Source: Microbacterium sp. SY138 (GTDB taxonomy: Bacteria; Actinomycetota; Actinomycetes; Actinomycetales; Microbacteriaceae). From it: 64,000 nt of DNA. Positions 41,575 to 50,400 of the stretch are shown here, one piece after another. Location of the stretch: positions 558,001 to 622,000 of the forward strand of contig NZ_CP155793.1 of the NCBI RefSeq assembly GCF_039729145.1, given 5' to 3'. The position numbers and the translations under genes are program-made. The notes under the pieces were generated by a model. It made no database searches. It was not told where the DNA came from and saw nothing but the letters and a program-made list of their open reading frames with translations. Each line of letters opens with the position of its first letter. The first letter of the stretch is position 1.

Positions 41575-42830
41575 GCGCGCCGACGAGGACCGCGCCGCGG
41601 AAGCCCGGCGCGAAGCAGGACGTGACGAAGAAGGAAGCCCTGCCCCGGAGCACGACGACCGCGCCGGCGCCGGTGTCCACGCCTCCCGCTCCTCCTCGTG
41701 AACCCGCGCCCGCTCCTGCGAGCACTGTGCCCCCGCGGTCGTACCTCACTCGGCTGCTGACGTTCGCCTCGTCGATGATCGGCGGGCTCTGGGCGATGGT
41801 GCTCTCGGCGATCGACCGCATCTCTGCTTTCGTCGGCGACTGGCTCTTCAACGGCAAGAAGGCACTCTACGGGCTCGCGGTCACACGTATCCTCTTCGGC
41901 GTCACCGCCATCGGCCTGCTGGCCTCGAACTTCAGCACCCGCCTCTACACGTTCGGATCCGGATCGGCCTGGAACGGCGAGCTCGCCGAGCCGGTGAGCG
42001 AGTTCCCGAAGATCTGGGTGTTCAGCGCCTTCCATGCCGCGATGGGCAACGACGCGCTGTACACGGCGCTCTACCTCCTCCTCGGGGTGCTCGCGGTGCT
42101 GTTCGTCCTGGGCTGGCGGTTCCGGATCGTGCTCCCGATTTTCTTCTGCCTCTGGGTGGGCTTCATCGAGGCCAACGACATGGTCGGCGATCAGGGCGAC
42201 AACATGTTCCGCATCGCCCTGCTGCTGCTGTTCTTCGCCGACCCCGCGGCCCGGTGGTCGCTGGACGCGAGGCGTCGGGCGAAGTCGGGGGAGTGGTTCG
42301 CCCCGAACAGCCAGCCGGCGCTGCTGGGAACCATGTTCCACAACCTCGCCCTCGTCGCCCTCACCGCGCAGGTGTGCTTCGTGTACGCCTCGGGGGCGCT
42401 GTACAAGGCCGGGGGTGCCCCGTGGGAAGAGGGGTACGCGATCTACAACCCGCTGCAGACGGCACGGTTCGGTACCTGGCCGGTGCTCAGCGACCTCGTC
42501 ACCGCCTGGGGGCCGATGGTCACGATCGCGAGCTGGGGGTCGATCATCCTGCAGGTCGCCTTCCCCCTCATGCTGTTGACTCGTCCGACGCGGCTGATCG
42601 GCCTGCTCGGCATCCTCTCCTTCCACATCGGCATCGCGGTGCTCATGGGACTGCCGTGGTTCTCGCTCACGATGATCGCGATCGATGCGATCTTCATCCG
42701 TGACCGGACCTGGGGGCGGTTGAGTGCGGGGACGAGGCGGCGCTGGCGGGAGGCCGGGGTCGAGCGGCAGCCGACGACGCCGCGAACGGTGAGCCCCGAC
42801 GCGGAGGCGCAGGCGCGGACTGTGGTCTGA
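41571..42830 (+). CDS. HTTM-domain membrane protein (vitamin K-dependent carboxylase-like)
   Basis: The 419-residue protein has an Ala/Pro/Thr-rich cytoplasmic N-terminus (~60 residues), then multiple hydrophobic helices with the HTTM-type VTRILFGVTAIGLLASNFSTRLYTFGSG and later GDQGDNMFRIALLLLFF and SFHIGIAVLMGLPWFSLTM. HTTM is the membrane domain shared with vertebrate gamma-glutamyl carboxylase; bacterial stand-alone members are largely uncharacterised. The start is GTG 41571, overlapping the DUF5819 stop. The C-terminal tail is basic then acidic. A protein- or lipid-modifying role is possible but not shown. Confidence 0.85.
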   Translation: MSAPTRTAPRKPGAKQDVTKKEALPRSTTTAPAPVSTPPAPPREPAPAPASTVPPRSYLTRLLTFASSMIGGLWAMVLSAIDRISAFVGDWLFNGKKALYGLAVTRILFGVTAIGLLASNFSTRLYTFGSGSAWNGELAEPVSEFPKIWVFSAFHAAMGNDALYTALYLLLGVLAVLFVLGWRFRIVLPIFFCLWVGFIEANDMVGDQGDNMFRIALLLLFFADPAARWSLDARRRAKSGEWFAPNSQPALLGTMFHNLALVALTAQVCFVYASGALYKAGGAPWEEGYAIYNPLQTARFGTWPVLSDLVTAWGPMVTIASWGSIILQVAFPLMLLTRPTRLIGLLGILSFHIGIAVLMGLPWFSLTMIAIDAIFIRDRTWGRLSAGTRRRWREAGVERQPTTPRTVSPDAEAQARTVV

Positions 42831-42950
42831 CGACAACGCGGCGGGGAGATGTGCCCGCCGGGTGTTGGAGGAAGTGGACAGAGCACTTCGCCCGTGGTTG
42901 TGGCAGACCTACCATGGCAGTATTCCCACTTCCCTCTGAGAGGAACGCTC

Positions 42951-45017
42951 ATGGTCGACGCCGCCGTCCGTCCGAAGACGACTCGCCCCTCCACCGACAC
43001 CGCGGATGCGCACCTGCGCCTGGATGTCGCCCGCGTCAACGACGCCCTGATGGGCACGTGGGGTGACGTGCGCCGCCAGGCCCGCGAGATGATCAAGGAC
43101 TCGGCGTTCTGGCGCAAGGACGAGCTCGGCAAGGACGAGCACCGCGAGCGCGTGCTCAGCCAGCTGCACCTGCTGGTCGAGAACAAGGCCGTGCACCGCG
43201 CGTTTCCCAAGTCGCTCGGCGGCGAGGAGAACAACGGCGCCAACATCGCCGGCTTCGAGGAGCTCGTGGTGGCCGACCCCAGCCTGCAGATCAAGTCGGG
43301 CGTGCAGTGGGGGCTCTTCGGCTCGGCGATCCTGCAGCTCGGCACCGAGGCGCACCACGCGAAGTGGCTCCCCGGGGTGATGGACCTGTCCATCCCCGGC
43401 GCCTTCGCGATGACCGAGATCGGTCACGGCTCCGACGTCGCGGCCGTCGGAACGACCGCGACCTACGACCCCGAGACGGAGGAGTTCGTCATCAACACCC
43501 CGTTCCGCGGGGCGACGAAGGAGTACCTCGGAAACGCGGCCCTGCACGGCATCGCGGCGACGGTCTTCGCGCAGCTCATCACCAACGGCGTCAATCACGG
43601 CGTGCACTGCTTCTACGTGCCGCTGCGCGGCGACGACGGCGTCGATCTTCCCGGCATCGGCCGCGAGGACGACGGCCTCAAGGGTGGGCTCAACGGTATC
43701 GACAACGGGCGCCTCTCGTTCGACCACGTGCGCATCCCACGCACCAACCTCCTCAACCGCTACGGCGATGTCGCGGCCGACGGCACGTACTCCAGCGCGA
43801 TCGACAGCCCCGGCCGCCGCTTCTTCACCATGCTCGGCACCCTCGTGCAGGGGCGCGTGTCGCTCGACGGCGCGGCATCCTGGGCCTCCGCTCTCGGTCT
43901 GCACATCGCGATCACCTACGCCACCCAGCGCCGTCAGTTCGACGGCGCGGACGGGCAGGAGGTCGTGCTCATGGACTACGGCAAGCACCAGCGCCGTCTG
44001 CTCCCGCGTCTGGCCACCACGTACGCGCAGATCTTCGCGCACGACGAGTTCCTGCAGAAGTTCGATGGCGTCTTCTCCGGTCGCACCGACACCCCGGCCG
44101 ACCGCGAAGACCTCGAGACGCTGGCTGCGGCTCTCAAGCCGCTGTCGACCTGGCACGCGCTCGACACGCTGCAGGAGGCTCGTGAGGCCACCGGCGGCGC
44201 CGGTTTCATGTTCGAGAACCGTCTGGTGGGTCTGCGCGCCGACCTCGACATCTACGTGACGTTCGAGGGCGACAACAACGTGCTGCTGCAGCTCGTCGGC
44301 AAGCGTCTGCTCACCGACTACGCCAAGCAGTTCCAGGGCAAGGATGCGGCGGCGCTCGCGAAGTTCGCTGTCGGGATGACGGCGGGCAAACTGTTCCACG
44401 GCGCCGGCCTGCGTCAGCTCGGTCAGGCCGTCTCCGACTTCGGACAGGTGAGCCGCTCGGTCGAACGGGGCCTGCGCGAGGAGCAGCAGCATGACCTGCT
44501 CGCGGGCCGTGTGCAGCAGATGGTGGCCGACATCGCCTCGCGTCTGCGCCCCGGCGCGAAGGACAAGGCACTCGGAGCCCGCCTGTTCAACGAGAACCAG
44601 GCAGAGCTCATCGAGGCGGCCCGCGCGCACGGCGAACTGCTGCAGTGGGAGGCGTTCACCGACGCCGTGCACCAGATCGACGACGAGGACACGAAGAAGG
44701 TGCTCACCTGGCTGCGTGACCTGTTCGGTCTGCAGCTCATCGAGAAGCATCTCGCCTGGCACCTCATCAACGGACGGCTGTCGACGCAGCGCGCCGCGGC
44801 CGTGTCGAGCTACATCGATCGCCTGTGCACCCGCCTGCGCCCGTATGCGCTCGACCTCGTGAACGCGTTCGGCTACGAGCCCGAGCACGTGCGTGCCCCC
44901 ATCGCGAGCGGTCTGGAGAAGCAGCGTCAGGATGAGGCCCGTGCGTACTACGCCGACCTCGCGGCGACCGGCCGGGCGCCGATCCAGGAGAAGGCGCTGA
45001 AGAAGAAGCAGCGCTGA
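42951..45017 (+). CDS. Acyl-CoA oxidase/dehydrogenase family flavoprotein
   Basis: The 688-residue protein is much longer than the ~385-residue dehydrogenase at 8698 and matches acyl-CoA oxidase architecture. The FAD/substrate region is FAMTEIGHGSDVAAVGTTATYDPETEEFVINTP, followed by GRVSLDGAASWASALGLHIAITYATQRRQF. The catalytic Glu lies in TFEGDNNVLLQLVGKRLL, and a C-terminal helical oxidase domain of ~200 residues follows. Oxidases of this fold pass electrons to oxygen, giving H2O2; whether this one uses oxygen or ETF cannot be read. ATG 42951 follows GAGAGGAA. It is a single-gene unit closed by a hairpin. Confidence 0.9.
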   Translation: MVDAAVRPKTTRPSTDTADAHLRLDVARVNDALMGTWGDVRRQAREMIKDSAFWRKDELGKDEHRERVLSQLHLLVENKAVHRAFPKSLGGEENNGANIAGFEELVVADPSLQIKSGVQWGLFGSAILQLGTEAHHAKWLPGVMDLSIPGAFAMTEIGHGSDVAAVGTTATYDPETEEFVINTPFRGATKEYLGNAALHGIAATVFAQLITNGVNHGVHCFYVPLRGDDGVDLPGIGREDDGLKGGLNGIDNGRLSFDHVRIPRTNLLNRYGDVAADGTYSSAIDSPGRRFFTMLGTLVQGRVSLDGAASWASALGLHIAITYATQRRQFDGADGQEVVLMDYGKHQRRLLPRLATTYAQIFAHDEFLQKFDGVFSGRTDTPADREDLETLAAALKPLSTWHALDTLQEAREATGGAGFMFENRLVGLRADLDIYVTFEGDNNVLLQLVGKRLLTDYAKQFQGKDAAALAKFAVGMTAGKLFHGAGLRQLGQAVSDFGQVSRSVERGLREEQQHDLLAGRVQQMVADIASRLRPGAKDKALGARLFNENQAELIEAARAHGELLQWEAFTDAVHQIDDEDTKKVLTWLRDLFGLQLIEKHLAWHLINGRLSTQRAAAVSSYIDRLCTRLRPYALDLVNAFGYEPEHVRAPIASGLEKQRQDEARAYYADLAATGRAPIQEKALKKKQR

Positions 45018-45043
45018 CCCCGCCCGCGGTTCATGGTCCAGGA

Positions 45044-45075
45044 ATCCCGCCCCGTCTTCACGATCGAGGCGGGAT
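45044..45075. terminator. Bidirectional hairpin between convergent genes
   Basis: ATCCCGCC (45044-45051) pairs with GGCGGGAT (45068-45075) across a 16-base loop, 27 bases after the acyl-CoA oxidase stop and 21 bases beyond the stop of the opposing gene. Confidence 0.55.
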
Positions 45076-45095
45076 CCCTGTGTCGGGTGTCGTTC

Positions 45096-45542
45096 TCAGG
45101 GCGCCGCGGTGAGGTCCACGCCGCGCGCGGCGGCCAGCGCCTGGAGCTTCTCGGCGGCATCGGTCTCGACGCACACGCATGCCTGCAGCCCCACCGCGTC
45201 TTCGTCGCGCAGGAGGTAGTAGCTGTCGGTGTCGGTCAGCTGCGCGCCGCCGGCATCGAAGAACAGCCACCGCACCCGGACGAGCACGAGACGGTCGGAG
45301 AGATCGCGGCGCTCGCGCAGCTCGAATCCGACGGAGGCCAGCCCCAGTCGCCGGTAGATCGGATAGGACTGCCGCAGACCGTCGATCATGGCGTCGCGGG
45401 ATTCCAGCACACCAGAGGAGCGGTCGTTCACGATCGTCCCCGGCGTCGACCACAGCCCCGCCGCGGTCTCGGCATCGAACGCGGTGAGGCTGTCCGCGTA
45501 GCGGGTGAGGTACTCGGAGATCGTGTCGTCGGTGGTGGTCAT
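45096..45542 (-). CDS. NTF2/SnoaL-like small protein
   Basis: The 148-residue protein opens with a helical TISEYLTRYADSLTAFDAETAAGLWSTPGTIVND segment typical of NTF2-like (SnoaL/DUF4440) folds and continues with alternating strands (VLVRVRWLFFDAGG, SYYLLRDEDAVGLQACVCVE). These cone-shaped proteins are steroid-isomerase-like enzymes, cyclases or binding proteins; nothing here fixes the ligand. ATG 45542 is supported by TAGGCT exactly six bases upstream (leaderless). It is divergent from the alcohol dehydrogenase gene. Confidence 0.75.
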   Translation of the reverse strand: MTTTDDTISEYLTRYADSLTAFDAETAAGLWSTPGTIVNDRSSGVLESRDAMIDGLRQSYPIYRRLGLASVGFELRERRDLSDRLVLVRVRWLFFDAGGAQLTDTDSYYLLRDEDAVGLQACVCVETDAAEKLQALAAARGVDLTAAP

Positions 45543-45548
45543 GGCGCG

Positions 45549-45554
45549 AGCCTA
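45549..45554 (-). promoter_or_regulatory. -10 element (TAGGCT) of a leaderless NTF2-like transcript
   Basis: On the minus strand TAGGCT-CGCGCC-ATG places the start codon six bases after the -10. Confidence 0.5.
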
Positions 45555-45666
45555 GACGCGGCCGAGCGGAGCGCCCCCGGCCTTGACAATCGCCGATCCG
45601 CGCGGATGGCCGATTCCCATTCGGGGCTGGGTAGTCTCGGCAGGTACCCGATCCGAGGAGTCCGAG

Positions 45667-46710
45667 ATGTCTGCCGTGAACGCCTATGCCGCACCCCGTG
45701 AAGCGGCCCCGCTCGAGAAGACCGTGATCGAACGGCGCGAGCTCGGCCCACTCGACGTGCTGATCGACGTCGCCTTCGCCGGGATCTGCCACTCCGATAT
45801 CCACACGGTGCGCGGCGACTGGGGTCCGCAGCAGTATCCGCTCGCTCCCGGGCATGAGATCACCGGCACGGTGGCGGCAGTCGGCGCGGACGTCACCCGG
45901 CACGCGGTGGGCGACCGCGTCGGCGTCGGATGCCTGGTGAACTCGTGCGGCGAGTGCCGCAACTGCCTGCGCGACGAGGAGCAGTTCTGCACACAGGGGG
46001 CCGTGCTCACCTATGGCAGCACCGACCGTGACGGCACCGTCACCCAGGGCGGGTACTCCGAGCAGGTCGTCGTGACCGAGGCCTTCGTCCTGCGCATCCC
46101 CGATGCTCTGGCGCTGGATGTCGCTGCACCCCTGCTGTGCGCCGGCATCACGACCTACTCGCCGCTGCGGCACTGGAACGTCGGACCCGGCACTCGTGTC
46201 GCGGTCGTCGGTCTCGGCGGACTCGGGCACATGGGCGTGCAGATCGCGCACGCGCTCGGCGCCGAGGTGACCGTGCTCTCGCAGACCCTGAGCAAGAAGG
46301 ACGACGGTCTGCGTCTCGGCGCCGACCACTATCGCGCCACGAGCGACCGCGAGACCTTCCGCGACCTGCGGTCGTCGTTCGACGTGATCCTCAACACGGT
46401 GAGTGCCGTGATCGATCTGCGCTCGTACCTGAGCCTGCTCGACGTCGGCGGAGCCATGGTGTGCGTCGGTGCTCCCGGCGAGCCCCTCGAGGTCGGCGTG
46501 ATGTCGCTGATCGGCGGACGCCGCTCGCTCGCCGGCAGCAACATCGGCGGCATCCGCGAGACTCAGGAGATGCTCGACTTCTGTGCAGAGCACGGCATCG
46601 CCGCCGAGATCGAGACCATCCCCGCCTCCGACATCAACGCGGCCTATGAGCGCGTGCTGGCGTCGGACGTGCGGTACCGGTTCGTGATCGACGCGGCCAC
46701 GTTCGGTTGA
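45667..46710 (+). CDS. Zinc-dependent NAD(P)-alcohol dehydrogenase (CAD/YahK type)
   Basis: The 347-residue MDR enzyme binds catalytic zinc through Cys in [16 protein letters not shown] and His-Glu in PGHEITG. Structural zinc is held by the four Cys of [17 protein letters not shown], and the Rossmann motif is [13 protein letters not shown]. The CHSD start and GDWG segment are typical of the cinnamyl-alcohol/YahK aldehyde reductase branch, usually NADPH-preferring reduction of aldehydes. ATG 45667 follows GAGGAG; the 28 residues upstream are shadow. TAGTCT at 45632-45637 is a candidate -10. It is monocistronic by spacing, and Tag follows after 34 bases with its own promoter. Confidence 0.93.
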   Translation: MSAVNAYAAPREAAPLEKTVIERRELGPLDVLIDVAFAGICHSDIHTVRGDWGPQQYPLAPGHEITGTVAAVGADVTRHAVGDRVGVGCLVNSCGECRNCLRDEEQFCTQGAVLTYGSTDRDGTVTQGGYSEQVVVTEAFVLRIPDALALDVAAPLLCAGITTYSPLRHWNVGPGTRVAVVGLGGLGHMGVQIAHALGAEVTVLSQTLSKKDDGLRLGADHYRATSDRETFRDLRSSFDVILNTVSAVIDLRSYLSLLDVGGAMVCVGAPGEPLEVGVMSLIGGRRSLAGSNIGGIRETQEMLDFCAEHGIAAEIETIPASDINAAYERVLASDVRYRFVIDAATFG

Positions 46711-46732
46711 AGGCGGTGTCGGTCACCGCGGC

Positions 46733-46738
46733 TAGCCT
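46733..46738 (+). promoter_or_regulatory. -10 element (TAGCCT) of a leaderless tag transcript
   Basis: TAGCCT-GAGCGG-ATG (46745) repeats the six-base leaderless arrangement seen elsewhere in the window. Confidence 0.5.
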
Positions 46739-46744
46739 GAGCGG

Positions 46745-47314
46745 ATGACCTCTCTTCTCACGGGCCCCGACGCCCGCGACCGCTGCGCCTGGGTGGGCGA
46801 CGACGACGAGTACCGCCGCTATCACGACGAGGAGTGGGGCACGCCCCTGCACGGCGATCGTGCGCTGTTCGAGAAGATGGCGCTCGAGGGCTTCCAGGCG
46901 GGGCTCTCGTGGATCACGATCCTGCGCAAGCGACCGCGGTTCCGCGAGGTGTTCGCAGGATTCGAGCCCGGGATCGTCGCGGAGTTCGACGAGTCCGACG
47001 TCGAGCGTCTGATGGGCGATGCCGGCATCGTCCGCAACCGCGCCAAGATCGAGGCGACCATCGGCAACGCCCGCATCGTCCGGGGCATGGCCGAGGGCGA
47101 GTTCGACGCGCTCATGTGGTCGTTCGCTCCGACGGCCGCGGGTGATCGCCCGTCATCCTTCGCCGACGTCCCGGCGGTCACGCCGGAATCGACCGCGCTG
47201 AGCACAGAGCTGCGCCGTCGCGGATTCCGCTTCGTCGGGCCGACCACGATGTACGCGCTGATGCAGTCGGGCGGGATGGTCGACGACCACATCTCGGGGT
47301 GCTGGCGAGCCTGA
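46745..47314 (+). CDS. tag: DNA-3-methyladenine glycosylase I
   Basis: The 189-residue protein has the Tag signature RCAWVG...YRRYHDEEWGTPLHGDRALFEKMALEGFQAGLSWITILRKR. The Cys and His of the N-terminal zinc snap are visible in DRCAWV and YHDEEWG, and the second half in the C-terminal DDHISGCW. The enzyme excises 3-methyladenine from alkylated DNA as the first step of base excision repair. Length matches E. coli Tag (187). It starts at ATG 46745 without a Shine-Dalgarno, consistent with leaderless expression. Confidence 0.95.
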   Translation: MTSLLTGPDARDRCAWVGDDDEYRRYHDEEWGTPLHGDRALFEKMALEGFQAGLSWITILRKRPRFREVFAGFEPGIVAEFDESDVERLMGDAGIVRNRAKIEATIGNARIVRGMAEGEFDALMWSFAPTAAGDRPSSFADVPAVTPESTALSTELRRRGFRFVGPTTMYALMQSGGMVDDHISGCWRA

Positions 47315-47321
47315 CCCTCGG

Positions 47322-47343
47322 CGATGGGCAAATATCCCCATCG
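47322..47343 (+). terminator. Small hairpin after tag
   Basis: CGATGGG (47322-47328) pairs with CCCATCG (47337-47343) around an A/T-rich loop. It could end the tag mRNA or be an operator for the large operon that follows. TAGGAT near 47365 is a possible -10 for that operon, leaving a ~75-nucleotide leader. Confidence 0.4.
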
Positions 47344-47444
47344 AGCAGTATTCCAGGACGCAGTTAGGATGAACGGGTGCTCGGTGGGCCCGTCGGGACT
47401 GCACAGGAGCAATCGAAGAGTGTCACCCTGGGGGGGAACCGGGA

Positions 47445-50400
47445 ATGAAGGCGTTGTCATGGATGCGCGCACGACCGAAGACGCTGGCGTCGGCCGCCGG
47501 CGTCACCGTCGGCGTCATCGCCATCACCACGATGGCTTTCACCTATGAGGGATTCCCGACCACCAAGGTCGATCTGAACGACGGCGGCGTCTGGATCACC
47601 AAGACCTCGAGCCTGCTCGTCGGGCACTTCAACAACGAGTCGACCGTCCTCGACGGTGGCCTGCGCACCACGGGTGAGAACTACGACATCCTGCAGGACA
47701 CGAGCAACATCCTCGTCGTCGATGAGAACGCCTCGACCCTGACCGCCGTCGATCCGGCACGCGTCTCGCTCAACGACTCCGCGAAGGTCCCCTCCTCCTC
47801 GAAGGTCGCGCTGGGCAACCGCACGGCCGCGATCCTCGACCAGAAGACCGGCGAGCTCTGGGTCGTTCCGGCGCAGGGTGTCTCCTCCTTCGAAGCCGAG
47901 GTCAACGAGCCGGTGGCGGAGCTGGGAGCCGGTGCCGACGTGGCGGTGGCCAAGGACGGCACCGTCTTCGGACTCGCGCCGGAGCGCGGCGAGGTCGTCA
48001 CCGTCCCTGTGGACAACGAGGGGGAGGCGCTCGACGCCTCCGCAGCCTCGGTCGGCGAGCTCGATGCGGCCGCGAAGCCGACCATCACAGCCGTTGGACG
48101 CACACCGGTCGTGCTCGATCGCGCCGCCGGGGTCGTGACCTCGCCCGGTGGCATGCGCACCGAGATCCGCGGTGCCGACAAGGCGGTCCTGCAGCAGTCG
48201 TCCGAGAACACCGACGCGGTGGCGATCTCGACTGCGAACGCCCTCGTCAGCGTCCCCCTCGACGGCAGCGAGCCGACCGAGGTCGACGCGGGGGGCGACG
48301 GCACCGCGGCCGCTCCCGTCTGGCTGCGCGGATGCACCTACGGCGCGTGGGCCGGCACGGCGACCTTCATCCGCGAGTGCCCGGGCACGACCAACGACGT
48401 CAACGCCCAGGTCGAGGGCGCCGAAGACGCGAAGAGCCTCGTGTTCCGTGTCAACCGCGACGTCATCATCCTCAACGACGCCGTGGGCGGCGCGGCCTGG
48501 CTGGCCAACGAGAGTCTGCAGCGCGTCGACAACTGGAACGACCTCACCCCGCCGGAAGGCGAGACCGAGAACGAGGACGACTCGACCGAGGAGACCGTCG
48601 AGACGACGCTCCCGGAGCGCAAGGAGGAGAACACTCCTCCGATCGCCGAGGACGACACCTTCGGCGTGCGCCCCGGTGTCACGACCATGCTCCCGGTGCT
48701 CGACAACGACAACGACCCCGACGGCGACGTCCTGGTCGCCACGCTCGCCGAGGCCCAGCCCGCGATCGGCACGATCCAGCAGGTGCAGAACGGCGGATCA
48801 CTGCAGATCGCGGTCGAGGAGGGCGCGTCCGGCTCGACGACGTTCACCTACGAGGCCGATGACGGCCGCGGTGGCAAGGACACGGCGGCCGTCACGCTGA
48901 CCGTCTTCGACAAGAGCGTCAACACCGCCCCTGTCCCCAAGCGCAGGACGACCTTGACGGTCGAGACCGGCGGCACGATCTCGTACAACATCCTCCCGGA
49001 CTGGATCGACCCGGAGGGCGACGACGTCTACCTCAAGGACGTGGTCGCCGCTCCCGGAGACGAGGTCGACTTCAACACCGACGGTCAGATCACCTACAAG
49101 GCCACGGCGAGCCAGCAGGGGCATAAGGAGGTGCAGGTCACGGTCGCCGACGGATACGGCGAGACGGCCACCGCCACGGTGATCCTCGACGTGCGGCCGG
49201 AGGGCTCGACGAAGCCGAAGACCAACGCCGACCACGTCGTCACCCGCGTCGGCGAGCAGGTCACGGTGGCGCCGCTCGCCAACGACACCAGCTCGGGCCG
49301 AGAGCTGCTGCGTCTCGGGCGCGTGAACGAGGTCCCCGGCGCGACCATCGTGACCGACGGCCCCAACAAGACGTTCACATTCACCGCCGATGCCCCCGGC
49401 ACCTACTACGTGCTGTATCTCGCGACCGCCGGTCCCGAGAACGGCGAGGGGATCGTGCGCGTTGACGTGCTGGAGGCGAGCGAGACGGATCTGCCCCCTG
49501 TCGCCGTGCGCGACGTGGCGCTGCTGCCGACCGGTGGTGACGTGCTCATCGGTGTGCTCGCGAACGATGTCGACCCCGCCGGCGGCATCCTCGTCGTGCA
49601 GTCGGTCTCGATCGAGGACGACTCCGGCGTCTCGGTGTCGGTCATCAACCATGAGACCCTCCGTATCACCGACCAGGGATCGCTCACCGATCAGGCCCGC
49701 ATCAAGTACCGGATCTCGAACGGTTCCAAGTCGGCCGAGGGCGAGGTCGTGGTGATCCCGATCCCCGCGCCCGACCAGCTCCTCCAGCCGGTCGTGAACG
49801 ACGACACCGCGATCGTGCGTGCCGGCGACGTCGTCACCATCCCGGTGCTCGACAACGACACGCATCCGAACGACGACGTCATGCACGTCGTGCCCGAGCT
49901 GGTCGAGCCCCTCGTCGACCCGGAAGACGGCGAGGCGTTCGTCTCGCAGGACACGATCCGCTTCAAGGCCGGACCCGTCGCGAAGACGGTCTATCTGACG
50001 TATGAGGCCGTCGACTCCCGCCAGCAGAAGGACGCCGGCTACGTCACGATTCAGATCCTCCCCGTCGACGCGGACACCAACGCCGCTCCACGCCCTCAGG
50101 ATCTCGTTGCGCGCGTGCTCGCCGGATCCACCGCGAACATCGCCGTGCCTCTGGACGGCATCGACGCCGACGGCGACTCGGTCGAGCTGATCGACATCGC
50201 CTCCAGCCCCACGAAGGGCCGCATCACCGAGACCGCGCAGAACTACTTCACCTACGAGGCGTTCGACGACTCCTCCGGTGTCGATGTGTTCCGCTATCGA
50301 GTGCGCGACCGCCTCGGCAAGGAGGGCATCGCCACGATCCGCGTGGGCATCGCTCCGGGCGAGCAGGTCAACCAGAGGCCCTTCGCGGTGAAGGATGCCG

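Noticed and set aside
40756..42830. Phage or insertion element after the surface protein
   Set aside because: No transposase, integrase or terminal repeats; both products are ordinary actinobacterial membrane families.
45583..45588. Perfect TTGACA as a -35 for the alcohol dehydrogenase gene
   Set aside because: No acceptable -10 occurs 16-18 bases downstream. The better -10 (TAGTCT, 45632) is too far away to pair with it.
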